A DNA stretch of 64,000 nucleotides, from assembly GCA_024180945.1 (NCBI GenBank), contig JAKSGN010000002.1, positions 1,798,001 through 1,862,000 of the forward strand, given 5' to 3'. The notes under the pieces were generated by a model. That model was not told the origin of the DNA and ran no database searches. It saw only the letters and a program-made list of their open reading frames with translations. Shown here in pieces: positions 20,463 through 33,400 of this stretch. Positions within the stretch are counted from its first letter, which is position 1. Each line of letters begins with the position of its first letter. Position numbers and translations under genes: made by a program. This stretch comes from Macrophomina tecta (taxonomy: Eukaryota; Ascomycota; Dothideomycetes; Botryosphaeriales; Botryosphaeriaceae).

Positions 20463-22940
20463 TTATACCGTTCTCTGAGCTAGCCTATTGATGTTTTTCA
20501 TCTCATCGACGGGAACGCTCTCAATATAGCCGGAAAGGTGAGCGTAGGCCGCCGTTGCGCCTGCCAGCGCAGCGAGGCATTCCCTCCGCGGTCGGCGAAG
20601 ATCTCCGACCTGTAAGCCCATCGCATTGGTCTGAGACAAGTTGTAGTAAACGATGGCCCTCGCTATGCATGGTAGTCCGAGATGGCTTCTATTATATATG
20701 TTAGCAGCGATACGCCAAGTGTGTTATATGTGTGTGTGTTGAAATAATGTGGCGCATGTCGACGTACGTATTGCCAAGAAGGTGGTTCGGGTCCAGAGTA
20801 ATAAAGAGTTGCAGAAGGTTTAAAGGCGAAGATTGGCATCTTTGTGTGCTTTCAAAGAGGTCCTCGTTCGTGTGCAGTGGCAAGTCCGAAAAGTGGGAAA
20901 GTAGGCTACGGCATCGGCCGTGAATTGTGAAGATAAGTTCGTGGTACATCCAAGAAAGCTTGATGCCGAGGAGCAATTCTTCTGATCTTGCACTCGTGGA
21001 AAGGTAGTCGGGCCTCGCGGAGTCGATAGTCCTCAAAGGTACTGGTAGCGAGCCCCTCCACTGGTCAACCAATTCGTAGAGGCACGCTGCTCTCTTCAAC
21101 ACAATTGTAGCAGGCTGATTCAACATGCCATGGATGTGTAGGTCTTTTGCAATACTTGCCGCAATTTTGGCATGCCTACATTGCGCAATGAGCCATGTAG
21201 AATGATTTAAATGGTATAGCTCAGTAGGGCTACCAGGCCCGCGGAAATCAACTAGGAGGTGATCCATCATCTGGTGCGAGGTAAGCAATGGTAAGGTAAA
21301 GCTCAGGATGGAATTACCGAAGGTCTTCCCAAACCGATCTTATGGTGGACCTCTAAGCTATACAGAGCCCAGATGGCGCGGCACAACATCGTACCATCCT
21401 CTTGGAGTCGCCTATCAAGCTGCTCTATTCCTCGGATCTTTGAAATCGACATGAGGTCGACGCATTGCACAGCATTGTAAATCAGCATTTTTTACCAGAC
21501 TTGGAACACTCTTTTGAGCAAAATCAATCATAGCAAGCAATGCCTGAAGATGTTAGCGGGCTCTCATACTTAGTTTCAGAGAATCAGCCTGAAGCTTACA
21601 TGCAGCTCCATCGCACTTTGACTGCCGGATATCAGGGCTGCGCGCTGGTCAAGCGCGGTTTGGAAGTAAATTCGGCAGTCCATGAAATCTTCGGAAAGAA
21701 GAACGCCTCGATCTTTGATTGTATGGATGAGTGCGCCGTTCGCCAGTAGGGCATTCACAAGAGCAATATGCGCAGGTTGCCAAATTGTTCCATCCAACAT
21801 TTGAAGCGCAAGCTTATCGACATATGTCCGATCGAGGTAGCGGAGAACTCTGTTATGATTAGTATATTTCTCGCAGGTACACTATTGGTTCTGCAGATAC
21901 ATACCCATGAATTTCACTATAGCATGCTACAATGGTAAATCAGCATTCACACAATATGATTCTTGTTAAGGAACCTTTACCGTCAAGATATTTCCAAACC
22001 AGAGAAGCCTGATATAAATTTTGATCATGCTGGATTTCCACGCGCTCTATGGGCAATAAAGCTATCGTAGAGCTGGCTTGAATCATGTGGGAAATGCGTG
22101 CATCTCCTGTATCATATTGTTGGCCATCACACCCCGGCAAGGACGTAGGTGATGATGAATAAAGAGCAGCGGTGCTGAAGTCCAAGTCTCGAGCTTCTAT
22201 TTCCGGCTCACGTGAAGTGATGTCGAAGGAAAAGTCATACCAATCCAAGCCATCTGCCGAAACTGAATTTTGAACATCCGTAGAGCTGGCACTCATTGAA
22301 TCTGATGAGCCATCTAGCGGTATTGTATGAGGTGGCATATTAAGGCAACAGGTGTTGGATTCCGACCTTGCAGCGCCGGTTTTCCTCGTCTCATCGTTCC
22401 AGAAGGCAGCGGCTGAAACGTCCACGGTGATGTTTGGAGTCAGAAGTTCTGAGCTGTAATCCCTTACGAGCGCGCACGAACTCATAGTATCCAGAAATGC
22501 TGCGTCAACATCGTAAATTTCAGAGGGACTAGATGCGGGGTATTCAGTGATGATTAGGGTCCTAGACGCCGGCGTGAATACATTTCCGCATGGCATTCTG
22601 CTTGACGCCGGATTTGATATTGGTGAAGTGAAATGCCTTGATGAAGATAGGCCCACTTCGGGGAAAGGGTGCCCCGTCTGGGAGAGGGGGTAGAGACAGC
22701 GTGGCTCATTGCTTCGCTGTCATCGTGTCAGTGATTCTCTACGGTACCATGGTGTCGTTGACTGGATGGGCGCTTACGACAAAATTCCACACAGGGGATT
22801 TTTGCCGTCGCCTGTTGATTGATCTCAGCTTGAGCGTCCTTGACTACATGGGGACAACGAAACCAACATTTGATCTTCCGCCTTTTACAGGTCTCACAAG
22901 CTCCACGCCGTCTTCTGTATACTTTCCTCGAGGTGTCCAT
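20463..22940 (-). CDS. Zn2Cys6 transcription factor, zinc cluster possibly disrupted
   Basis: The start at 22,940 opens MDTSRKVYRRRRGACETCKR followed by RKIKC, the first half of a Gal4-type Zn2Cys6 cluster. An intron (donor GTTGGT, acceptor CAACAG) follows the third Cys and leads into DGKNPLCGI. The fifth cysteine expected directly after that is not in this frame. It appears only one frame over, next to an A4 run (plus strand 22,781-22,784), so a one-base indel or an unusual splice is suspected. Downstream exons (about 22,650-21,940, 21,800-21,576, 21,488-21,303, 21,288-20,701 and the last ending at 20,463) give a Ser/Thr-rich middle and a fungal_trans-like region, with TIWQPAHIALVNALLANGAL and a C-terminal YYNLSQTNAMGLQVGDLRRP. 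Its place at the cluster edge suggests a pathway regulator. Exon boundaries are approximate. Confidence 0.75.
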
Positions 22941-23933
22941 TAAGGATGATCCCAAGCTGTCAGACACAAAGGTAATTCCCACCGGATGGCGCAAGCAAAA
23001 TCCGCTAGAGCAACCGCGGGGATCAAAAGCATATCAGATATGTGAGCAGTATGTCTTCCAATGGCCGGCCTCCTGTGAAAGGACCAATGATCGTCATAGG
23101 TCCGATTCTAAGTATAAAATGACTCGGAGGAGCTTTGACATATATATGTACATACCTCGTAGCATTACTAGATCTCATTCTTGATTCAACGATAAGGCAA
23201 CGGTCCGAATTTCTTCGGTCATTTCACCATAACTCCAACATGTCTTCATTGAACAACAATCTTTCCTGACATGAATAATTACGGGTAAGAACGGCGCGAC
23301 TATAGCATAATAATACAGGCTTAAATATCTGCCCATCTACTCGCCTCAACTGAGTTGCAGATGTTGTGTTTAAAGGCGGACGACTCCGAAGGTGGCTAGA
23401 TGAAGCTTGGCGGATCTGCGCTCGGAACAACAGACAATTCTTACACTCGAAGAGGCATGCTCTCCCGATTGCAAACATCGCGGTGAAAGTCCTGCAAGGT
23501 GTCCAGAAAAAAATGTCTCAGGGGTGGTGTGTGCTAGAGCACGCACTTGGTAAGGCTTCCCTTTATCTGGGTAGGAGCGCAGAACAGGGCACGGCTTTGA
23601 AGCCGACTTGTAAGCTTGGATGCCCGGTCAATTCATACAAGCACTTCATCAGGTCAGGTTGAGGAGGTTGTCAATGTCATTGTGAAAGTTTCTTTGCGCT
23701 ATGCACGAAAGTCATGGCCACTGATGATGCTTGAAATCATCAACGATCTGTCCAATCTAGGGGTTTGGCAACGAAATTCCAGCTGTATTACAGTGACCTA
23801 GACAACCCCCAATCCCACAAAAAAAAATAAAAAAAAAACCCCCATTGTGCGGAAGTAAACAGATCTCTCGGCGTCTTTGACCTCGGTTGAGCTGTAGAAA
23901 GGAGCTACGCCACCGGGAGTGTATTGGTCGATT
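22941..23933. other. Regulator promoter and unassigned sequence
   Basis: No gene was recognised over about 990 bases. The left end is the promoter of the Zn2Cys6 gene. A/T-rich homopolymer stretches occur at 23,817-23,840. Confidence 0.5.
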
Positions 23934-25640
23934 TCAAGGATAGAACCGGAACATATCTCCCCTGCCAGGAACTCCTCCAATCTCTAGCATACCTCTCCTC
24001 TCTGCCCAATCAGACATCGCACCTGGATCTGGTCTGCGTACCTCCGCGTATGGCAGTGTTCTGTTCTCCCGCAGGTAGTAAATATACCATGCACCCAAGA
24101 TTAAAATCTGCAGACCGTACACGACCGAAATTATTGCCATGTATCCGCTCATTGGGGTATTGAGGAGCACATAAGACATGATGTACGACATCTCACCTCC
24201 AGTCACGGCCGTCCAGTAGATTTCTCCGAGAAGTCCTCCAACGGACCAACCGATGAAGGTAGCGCATATTGTTGTTATTCTGCTTGTGATGTCGTGCGTA
24301 TTTGAGAGAGCAAGCGCCCAAATTAGTGTCCAATCAGTCTTTATCAGTGATGCGATTTTTGATGAATGCTTACAGGGTTGGGCTATGCCACTGAGGGAAA
24401 GCATGAATGTTAAGGCGATTCCCAAGGGATCTGACACTATCCCATAAGTGCTCCCGAAAAATCCATCTGCGTCCGTTCCATTGATGTTTTTGTAATCTAC
24501 GATGCGCACGGAGAATATGATACTGGCTACAAGCCCAATAGTAATGACGAATGCGATTATGGGTACTGCGAACAAACGTGAGTTGAGGCATCTCCAAGGG
24601 TTTATGGCCGCTTTCGAAACTTACTCCGGCAATTCTTCACTTTTATCATTACAACTCCTGCCAGAAAAGCAAAGATGATAGAGCAGCTAATAATGTACCA
24701 CTCGGGAGCATCTGAAACCCATCTTGGTCTAAGATTTTGTAGCACGAGGTAAGTGCTGTTGAGCAGAGAAGCTCCAAAGAAGAACCATATCTGAGGATCT
24801 CTGAGTGATCGCCTCGCCTGGTATACTGTTAGAAAGATTATCTAGGATACGTAAGGGAGTGTTGATGGGCGAACACATACCTGGAGTCCAGCCCAAGGCG
24901 TTGATCTCCAGCCATCTTGCCGGTTCTGGAACCGAATTTTCTCTTGTGGGGACATCCATCTTGCCTGCGCTGGGGTGCTGATGAAGAAGTAGGCCACGCC
25001 TGCTAAAAGCATACAGATGATACAGGTGACTAAACCTTCCAACTGATACCAACTCAGACCAGTTGAGTCCAATCCGCCGTCATCAGCTTGGGAGATTGCG
25101 TGTGAAATCTGGGCATACACAGCTACAATAAACATGCTTCCAAAACCCCAGATAAGGGTTCTGATAACCTGCTGATTCGCAGTGTACCAAGTCCCTGTCA
25201 AGAAGACGAATGACGGGGCGATGAAGGCAGACACTGCACCCTTAAAGAAGCTCACAGCAATTTTCTCACTGTTGGTAGTCACGAATATCCCGCCAATGCA
25301 CAGCCCGCCTTGAAATTCATGTCAGCGATGACATTGATAGGTGCATTAGTGAACCAAACTTACCCTAAGTGAATGTTGCCAACGCTATGACGTGCCCAAT
25401 CTGCAGACGACGCATAATATGAACTGCTGGAACCAAAGCCGCCAAGAAACCCGCAAAAGATGAGATTCCTGCTGCTCCGAATGCATCAAGGTAGAGATAT
25501 AATGTCCCGTAGATGTACTGAAAAGAATCAGCACTGTCATGCCCCTAAAGCTTCTATCAAACAGTTGAAGTTGGACTTACCCACATAGGTGGCAGGAGAA
25601 GAAGATCAATCTTCCACGTCGGCCATACCCCATGAACCTG
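23934..25640 (-). pseudogene. MFS transporter (ACS/allantoate-permease type), nonsense codon, no clear own start
   Basis: Spliced pieces follow the fungal ACS family of major facilitator transporters: WKIDLLLLPPMW (start of TM1), HIMRRLQIGHVIALATF (TM2-3), WYTANQQVIRTLIWGFGSMF, FFFGASLLNSTYLVLQNLRP, IIAFVITIGLVASIIFSVRI, and the C-terminal GLQILILGAWYIYYLRENR. Members carry small organic acids, vitamins, ureides or peptides into the cell. Two things are odd. At 25,365-25,367 a TAG stands where the family normally has Trp, just before a good GTAAGT donor. And there is no independent start, because the N-terminal segment is read in frame from the HET-like gene upstream. I read it as a decayed gene or part of a chimera. 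Substrate unknown; membership of the RiPP cluster is doubtful. Confidence 0.72.
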
Positions 25641-28178
25641 CTTGCTCTTTGTATTTTCCACCCCGTATCCAGAACGGGTGCTTGCCTCGCTCTCATGCGG
25701 AGCCTCACTGTACACCTGTCTTCTCAGCGCGAATCTGAACCGATCGACGCGAAACATTCGGTCCAGGACTAAGGTCTTCATCCTCAGCACCGTTTCTCTC
25801 GCAAATGTCTTCGTTCTCCAGTCATACGAGCAGAGCACTGCCCTCTGCATCCCTCCTTCTTGACCGCATACAATGACAGCGACCGGCGGTCTGTCTGCGT
25901 AGAAACACGTCGCCGTCATTGCATACGTATCGATCAATGTGAATATCGTCTGTCCTTCGACCACATCCGCGGGCCTCTTCAATGCCGGGGGCATAGCCAC
26001 GCACTCACCATCTTCGTAGCGGTGTCTCGATAGCATACTGCCATTGGTACTCCACTTAAGCCTACCGTGATTGAAGCCGAAGAGGTTGCGCTCAGCCTGG
26101 CCAATATCGACCATGCCCTCGACGCCAACAAACTGCGCCTGCGTCGACCAGAATTTGCCGCGATAGATGTCCAACAGCATCGCCGGCGCACACAAGGTAA
26201 TCAGCGCCGAGGGGATGAGGAAGACCAATCCGGGAATAAGCAGCCCGAGTCCCACCGATTTTTGAAATGACGAGACTTCGTCGTCATACTCACTATCCTC
26301 GGCCTCCTTCTTCTGTTGATTGTACTTGGTCAGATACACGCCTCCCCAGATAGTCAGCACGAGTGCTGTAAGCAAGTATGCCGGCACACCGCGCAGCAGG
26401 ACCTTGCCGAACGCGCGCGCGAGCGTCGGCCGCTTGAAGAACGGGACTTGCCCCATACTGGCCCACTGGATGATAGCTCCGAACGCGCCATCAAGAGTCA
26501 CCGTCTCGTCGTCGACGATGCCCGCGATCTGGCAGCGCGGCTCGATGTCCCACAGGCGCGCGCCCCACGCGTCCTTGATCTCGTGCCAGGGCGCGCTGGG
26601 GCGCACGGGCAGCATGCACAACAGGCGCTCGAGCAGCGCGTCGCTGTCGTTGGGGAGAGACAAACGCGCGAAGGCTTCGAAGCCGGTGTCGGCTTTGTGG
26701 ACGGCGGGGCGCCGGCGCAGCAGGCCCATCAGCGCGTAGGCGATGTCGCCCCTATTGAACTGCTCTGTCTGGCGGCGCGCGAAGCATTCTAGGCCGATGC
26801 TGACGAGCTCGAGCGGGGTGAGGTGGATCGACGACTCGTAGTGGTCCACGAGTTGTCGCACGAGCTTCGCGTCATCCCAGGCGCCGCGGGCGGCAAAGTT
26901 CCTTTTGGCGAGCTGTTCTGGAGGTGATGGGCCGCCGGTGGCGTAGATCTTGACGCGGTGCTCAGGTGAGCAGAGCAAGATCTCCGGCAGAGTCCAGAGG
27001 CGCGATCCCCATTCGTGCAGCCATGAGGTCATGTTCTGGTAGTTGTACTCCTGTGGGGCGGTGTTCGGCAGCCTCGAGAGCTGGATTGAAGGACCGACGA
27101 GGATGACCAAAGAGTGCGCCGCACGTATAATATCGCAGATTCGGTAGACATCGTCACTCTGACTGTGAGCTTTGGCGGTATTGTCTGCATCTCTGATACA
27201 TTCGAAGTCCAACCAAAAGGCGGATTTGCCGGCTGACTGTGCTGCCTCGATTCCATACTGGATGAGTGTCTGCCTGTCTTGCTTTGCAAGTGAAATGTAC
27301 GCAGCTCTTATCTCTTCATTGGGCAGATCCTAGTTCGCAATCTCTTCCTCAGTACCAACACAGAACTGCTTCCGGGTGTATGAAAGGAAGACAAAGTCCG
27401 TGCCAGCATCATCACCGTATTCCTTAATCCAGTCTGTGACTTCCCAAGTCTCGCAGCGAATCCCATTGGTCGGGTCTGTGGTCAGAAAACATAAATATCG
27501 GGGACGAAAATGACGGCCCGGCAGATCATCAAAGTCCTGATCCATTTCGACGTCGGAATCTGCGTTGTGTTCTCGGGCCTGAAGGGACCGGGAAAAGGTG
27601 TCCATCTCGTGACCCTCGGAAATGAGGTGCGTAGTCTCCCGCGTCTCCTCTTCGTCGTCTAATTCACTTAATCTATTCTCGGCTGCATTTCGTGACACTT
27701 TCGAATAACCCCAGTCCCGATATCTGATAGGATCGTAGAAGCCGCCGTTTCTTTGCTCGCCTTCGAGGTCTTGAGGAATAATCAACTGTATAGCATTAGC
27801 ACTACTCACCGTGGCAGACCTCATCTGAAGTCAGGATCATACCATGATGACAAGCAATATGCAAGAAGGAATCCAGCGCAGGGCAAGCGCAACCGTGGCC
27901 TCAGCAGCGTAGAGGCGCTCCTCAGTGCCTTCCTTGAAAATTGGTTCGTACGTCCAATGGACCAAATCTAGGATTGGGGAGATTTGGAGACGAATCTTTC
28001 CCGACCGGGTCCAGTTCTTTGCATCAGGTAGAGAACTGTCTTCTTCGGCTACTTGGACAACAAGTCGGGCTAATCTGCCATCGCTGGGACGGATATACCG
28101 CTCCCGATGAGCGTCTTGCTTTTCGATGAGGGTTAGCCGCCCGGAGGCGTCACGGTGACGGAAGGAATAGCTGCTCAT
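25557..28178 (-). pseudogene. HET-like membrane protein gene with an in-frame stop, fused to the MFS gene
   Basis: Exon 1 is 28,178-27,843, a 57-base intron follows, and exon 2 starts at 27,785. The first part has RWIPSCILLVIM and VFLSYTRKQF. A TAG at 27,330-27,332 then interrupts the frame, yet the same frame continues with DLPNEEIRAAYISLAKQDRQ and AFWLDFECIRDADN, so the stop splits one coding sequence. The block FWLDFECIRD...DVYRICDIIRAAHSLVILVG resembles heterokaryon-incompatibility (HET) domains. Further on are TLPEILLCSPEHRVKIYATG and two membrane segments (AYLLTALVLTIWGG and LLIPGLVFLIPSALITL). By its own motifs the protein should end near 25,725 (DRFRFALRR), but the frame runs on into MFS sequence until 25,557. 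HET-like proteins act in self/non-self recognition; the role here is unknown. Confidence 0.65.
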
Positions 28179-29079
28179 TGCGGTGGCTCTGAGCTGAGGT
28201 GAAATCAAGGCTATTCGGGCCCTTGGCGTGATTTACTGCCGCGCAAGGCTTATCATCAACTAATTGTGAACGGATCAAGGGGGATGAGCTAATCCTATGT
28301 GAAAATGCTGGCCTGGGTTGAACAGGAAACGAAGAATGTCATCTCCGGTGCGGCAGAGGCTTGTGCTGGGAGGGAGCTTCGCTTTATTTTTCCGCCATGG
28401 TATGCAACAGATATTATGCAGGGGCCAAAATGGCGTTTGAAGGCTTTGGGGTTCTGCGCCTCGAACAAATTGACTGTAAGCGCTGGTGGCGCAGCGGCCC
28501 TTGACAGCACTGGCCCCCAACGTTCAATCGTACGTACAGCCGCATCTGCTTGTGTTCACAGCCAATGAGGAAGACTTTGATCCCGCAGAGCCTGGAATAT
28601 AGACCCCATATTTGGGTTACGCAGAATCCTGCAAAGGGGCGCATGCAGTCCTGAGCGGAGTAGTCTGCCTCGCGCGTTTCGGACGCCCTTCGTCGTACTA
28701 CTCTATAGCGTTGAGAACGTGTCCACCTAGTACAGGGTGCCTGTCTTTTGTCAGCTCTGGCCTCCTTCACTCACCACCCCTCCCCACCCCCCTAGAAAAC
28801 AATAAAGAAGAAGAAAATCTTGAAAACATTTAATACAAAGCGCATTCAAGTCTGAAGCTGGAGCCATATGTTGTAGTCAGTCTTATCGAACCACTCACTT
28901 CATATGTAAATCGGGCCACCTGGTTTAGAACGATCAACAAATGCGTCCTTTTCGCTTTTCATGTACTAACTAGTATTCGCATATCTACAGAATACCAAGC
29001 CCAAACCATCCCCAACGGACTTTCCCAGTCATCGTAGCAAATCCTCCCCCGGGATTTCGCCAGTCAAATCTCAAGCCTT
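28179..29079. other. Gene-free intergenic region
   Basis: Several 60-120 codon frames on both strands overlap one another and have no family features. I see no gene. The right end is the 3' flank of the pepsin-like protease gene. Confidence 0.5.
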
Positions 29080-30424
29080 TTAGGTGCTCTTGGAAGCCCA
29101 ACCAATACGAGTGTTGCCACCGTCAAAGACAACGAAAGCAGCCTTGAGCGCAATGTCACCGAAGATGGTGAAGCCGATACCGCTGTTGGACTGGATGCCG
29201 CCGTAGCAGGAGGAGCTGGAGACGGGAGCGTAGTTGATGTAGCTGCCGGGGATGGTGATGCGGGCGCTGCCGACGCCGAAAGTAAAGCTGGGCAGGGTGG
29301 CCGAGCAGGGGAAGACATAGCCGGCCTGGCTGTTGCTGTAGGATGCACCCTTCACGCTGGCGTAGTAGGCGCTGACGACTGAGTCGGGCAGCAGGAGCAG
29401 AGTGGTGCCGGTGTCGGCGATGCCGTTGATCGAGGTCGACTTGAACGCGCCCGTGCCGACGGCGTAACCGGATGAAGTCCACTGCCACCAGCCTTGAGCG
29501 GTCGAGACCGGCGCATACGCGATGCTGCCGGTGTACGCCGAGGTGTCGATCGTGCCGAATGTGTACTTGCCGGCTGTTTTTCGGTTAGTGGGCAATATTG
29601 GGTGGATGGTGATCTTTCAGGGGGCGAAAAGGAGAAAAGGGGGTCAAAGGTGGGGGTGGTCAGGAGGAGAGGTTTTGGCACTTACGAGCATTGTGCTTCA
29701 GGTCCGCTGTGAAGAGCGGGGAAGTGAGGGAGCTCTTGGCGTTATCGAAGAAGGTCTTCTGCTGCGTGGGCGAGACTGTGTTCAGGCTGCTGAACGCAAG
29801 GCCGAGCAGGCCATCGTTGTCAGAGTCCTGGGTGAACTCGTCAGAGACCCGCTGAGCAGTCTCAACAGCTTGGTTGGTGACGGTGAGGCCGCCAACGGTG
29901 ACCTTGTCCTTGTAGACATCACCGCTGGAGGAGCTCTGATCACCGTAGACAATCTCCCAAGTGGCGCCGGCAAGCTTGGAAGAGGTGCTGCTCTTGCTGG
30001 GGTTGTAGACGGTCTGGCCGTTGATGTCGCGGCTGGGAGTCTCGCTGCTGAAGACCCACAGGTCGGAGCTGCCGGTGTCGAAGTCGAGGTTCAGGACCTG
30101 AGCGGGGGTACCGATGGAGACCGGGGTGAGGTATTCAGAGTCGTACTCGGTGGGGGTGGTGGTCGCACTGCCGGTGGCGCGCTTGACAGAGCCGGTATTG
30201 TTGGCAACGGCGGCCTGGAGCTCCTCAGGGAGAGGAACCTTGAACTTCCTGTAGGCCTTGGCGAGGGCAAGAGGGCCGCTCTTGACATGCTTGGTGTTGC
30301 GGACCTGGACAGCGGAAAAAGTACCTTCCTCAGTAGCAGGGGTACCAATGCGCGGCGGGATGACAGAAGCGGATCCCGCAGAGGCGAGAAGCGCAGTCAG
30401 GGCGACGTGCTTGAGGGAGATCAT
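29080..30424 (-). CDS. Secreted pepsin-like aspartic protease (A1, aspergillopepsin type)
   Basis: Two exons (30,424-29,686 and 29,573-29,080) encode 410 residues, the usual length. A signal peptide (1-19) is followed by a propeptide ending at a Lys-Arg pair (81-82). The two catalytic aspartates lie in DFDTGSSDLW (D116) and GIADTGTTLL (D300), and the flap region holds WEIVYGDQSSSSGDVYKD. The C terminus ends GNTRIGWAS. The enzyme cuts proteins at acid pH outside the cell, for nutrition or host-tissue attack. I took the ATG at 30,424, which opens a clean signal peptide. It stands alone, with its promoter in the gene-poor stretch to the right. Confidence 0.95.
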
Positions 30425-33400
30425 CTTGATTGACAAGAGAGGATGGGCGGGACCACAGAGGAAGGACGACCGGCGAGATGAGCAGAGGACTGCAGCAGAA
30501 ACTGGGAGCTGGAAAGTGCTGGTGCTGAAGAAACATCCTGTCGTGGTGATCTGCCAGATTTTATATCCCCTCTGGGCGCCAAGGCAATATGATCTTAGCG
30601 AGGCTTGTTACTCATGTCCCCAAGCTTAGCAAGACGCTTAAGCCAGGCTAGGGCTTGGAATGGCAGGTAAAGCAGGATATATTGACAGCATCTGGTACCT
30701 GAATGGCATCACGATGCTGACAAGCTATACCAAGCGTCGCAGTATGTTACCACCTTCCCTGAGCATGATCCTAGCCGAATGCTTGACTCGGCCTTACCTG
30801 ATAACAGTTATCGGCCGGAAGCGCCTCGTATTTAGTGTCCATGCGCACCAAAGGCATGCATGTCTTTTCCCTTCTGCATCGCAAAGTTTGTTCATAATCG
30901 CGAACTCCGTGGTCTGTAGCTGAAGAATCTGCAATTCGCCCGATTCTCCTCTTCCGAAGGATAAGTCATTTCGTAGCTGTATCGCAGAACACATTGAGAC
31001 AAAAGACAGCTGGTGGATACTGTTCTCACCGCACGGCAAAAGCATGGACAGGTTGGGTGGGACCGCCACCATGTGAACGAGCCACAGTTCGAGCATTTGC
31101 CTGCCTATTGCAGATAAGCTTAAATCGGGCTGTCAGGGCTTTTTGAGCCTTGTCAAAGCTTCTGCGGGACGAGGCGACAATTGTAAGCGCGATATTCGAT
31201 CGCATTGGCTGCCGCCGACATGAAGGCGTGACCATGTATGTAGTTTGGCGTCAGCGGGCCCGTCCGACAGTCTAGATGTGGAACCGTAAGAGTGGCGTCA
31301 GGCCTCGGTTCATGCAACCCCAGAGTAAGCAGGAGTATATTTCTTTGCCTGAGGGATCTTTATGGCGCGATTTTGGGCGTCGCGTGGATGCCTCTTCAAA
31401 AGCATACCGGTCCCGTCGGGGGGGTGGGATCCCTCCAACCCCCTCAGGCGCACGGGTTGCCATCATTCTATCTTTAACATGTCTCTCACGACCTCATTGC
31501 AGAGAATTTGAAAATAAAATGACAGCCCAATCACACTCTAGGACCGTGAATTCGGAGTGATGCTCGGCGCTTCGAAACAGCGCTAATCTATTTCCGGCAG
31601 GTCAAGTCCATTACCCGGATAACGAACAGCTTTCTCCCGGCAACGATTACCAAGTTCGCATTAGTGTTCGATCGCAGGCTACAGTACAATAAGAAGGTCC
31701 TCGTTCTTCGAGCATGCCGTCACTCCAAGACACGGCAGTAAAAGGACAGGACGCACATGAAAAAACGGAGTAATTGTTGACTCTGATCTGTATGCCGGCC
31801 TCACCAAGACTTTACCAGAATTCGCAGCAATTTGCCAGATCCTCATATGTTTCCGGACTTGTTACCCTAAGGACTTTCGGATCGCCTTTAGAAGTTGCGC
31901 TCTGCACGGAATAACGAAAGCCGAGAAATCACCAGGAAATGTGCTGGCAAAAGAACTACATCAGATCTGCTGAGAACCCTGCTAGCTGAGCGGTAAGCGA
32001 GAATAGTTCTTCTTATAAATGGACCCTCGTGACATAAGCGCCAGTTCTCCGGTGGTTCTCAAAAGCAGACGTGAATCCATCACGCGCCTCATGTCAATCC
32101 ACGTACTAAGGGCTTCATATCAGAAAGATCCATGAGCACTTGCTGGTATCAACTGCGCGCACTTCCTGAGATAAGACATGAATCGTTACTTCTGGCATCA
32201 TATAGGTGGCATGCCGGAAATGGGCATACCATTTGCTCGACAAAGCTTTTGGGTCTTTTCCGAATTGTTTGTGGCTCGATCTGCCATGCAATCATGTGCC
32301 ATGACCCCGCCATGTAGGATTTGAATAACATCATGCGCGAACCCGGCTGAATCTGCAGTCAACAAGATTATCGCTACCCCACGTAGCTCTCTGCCCAATA
32401 ATTTTTTTTTTTTTTTGGCCCTTTAGCGCAACTTTGGGGTTGCCAAACCCAGCAAGACTGCTTGGTCTACACGAGAGGTCATGATCCGTGTTGTAATGAA
32501 AGCAATTCATAGTGATTGGTCCACCGCTCACGACTACAAATTTGTTTCAATCCTCTCGAGAAAACCAAGCACAGCGCTGGCATACAAGCGGTTTGATAAC
32601 TTGTATCTCTTCCTCCGTTCCTACGGGGGCTGGGTCTTCGCTTGGGGGAGGATCCGGTCGGTATCTTTGAGCAGTTTCCGTACTGATCTTTGTTGCCGGG
32701 CCGGCGTTCGAAGCCTTTCTGCGAGTCATGGTGTTTAGTAATCAAGTTATATGATGCGATTAGTGAGCCCCTCGTCTGTGTTCTGTGTTGGTGTATGTAT
32801 TCCGGCAAGATTATTTATATACGCGCGGTGCCGGTTCTTGAGTTTCGCCAAGAGATCCCAATCTTAACGGTTGGCCATGATCGCATATCCCCAACCATGG
32901 AAAATATGTAATACCAAGAAGCGCTCCTTGAGGACATGGACAAACAGCAGGGAGTGTTCCGGTTTTTGAAGAGCGTACCCCCGCCCTCCACTCGAGCCAC
33001 ATTCGGTGGCAGCAGACAGAATCATATCAGCACTAACCGAATTTCAAACTTGTGCTGCTTTATAGGGTTCTGAATACTAACTGTCATACAAGGTTGTCCC
33101 AGGCACTTTGTCTGCCTTGCGTAAAGCTTTGGGCGCGCCTTGTCTAGTGCTCCACTCTGCTTGTTTGTTGCGCGCGCGGTATCGCTTTTGACGCTTCCCA
33201 CACAGGTGTCAGGGGGCAAGCAGGTCGCTACACGTGCTGTACTGGACACATAGCTTGCATGACTCGGCGGGCGGTGTCCATGAGCCGTGTCCTTAGGCGG
33301 CATAGAACAGCAATGGGCAAGACCGCGCGGGAAGAAAGCGATGGCATTGCGGTAGAGCTGCGCTGGCCAATTGAAAACCCTCGGTGCTTTGAAACGATGT

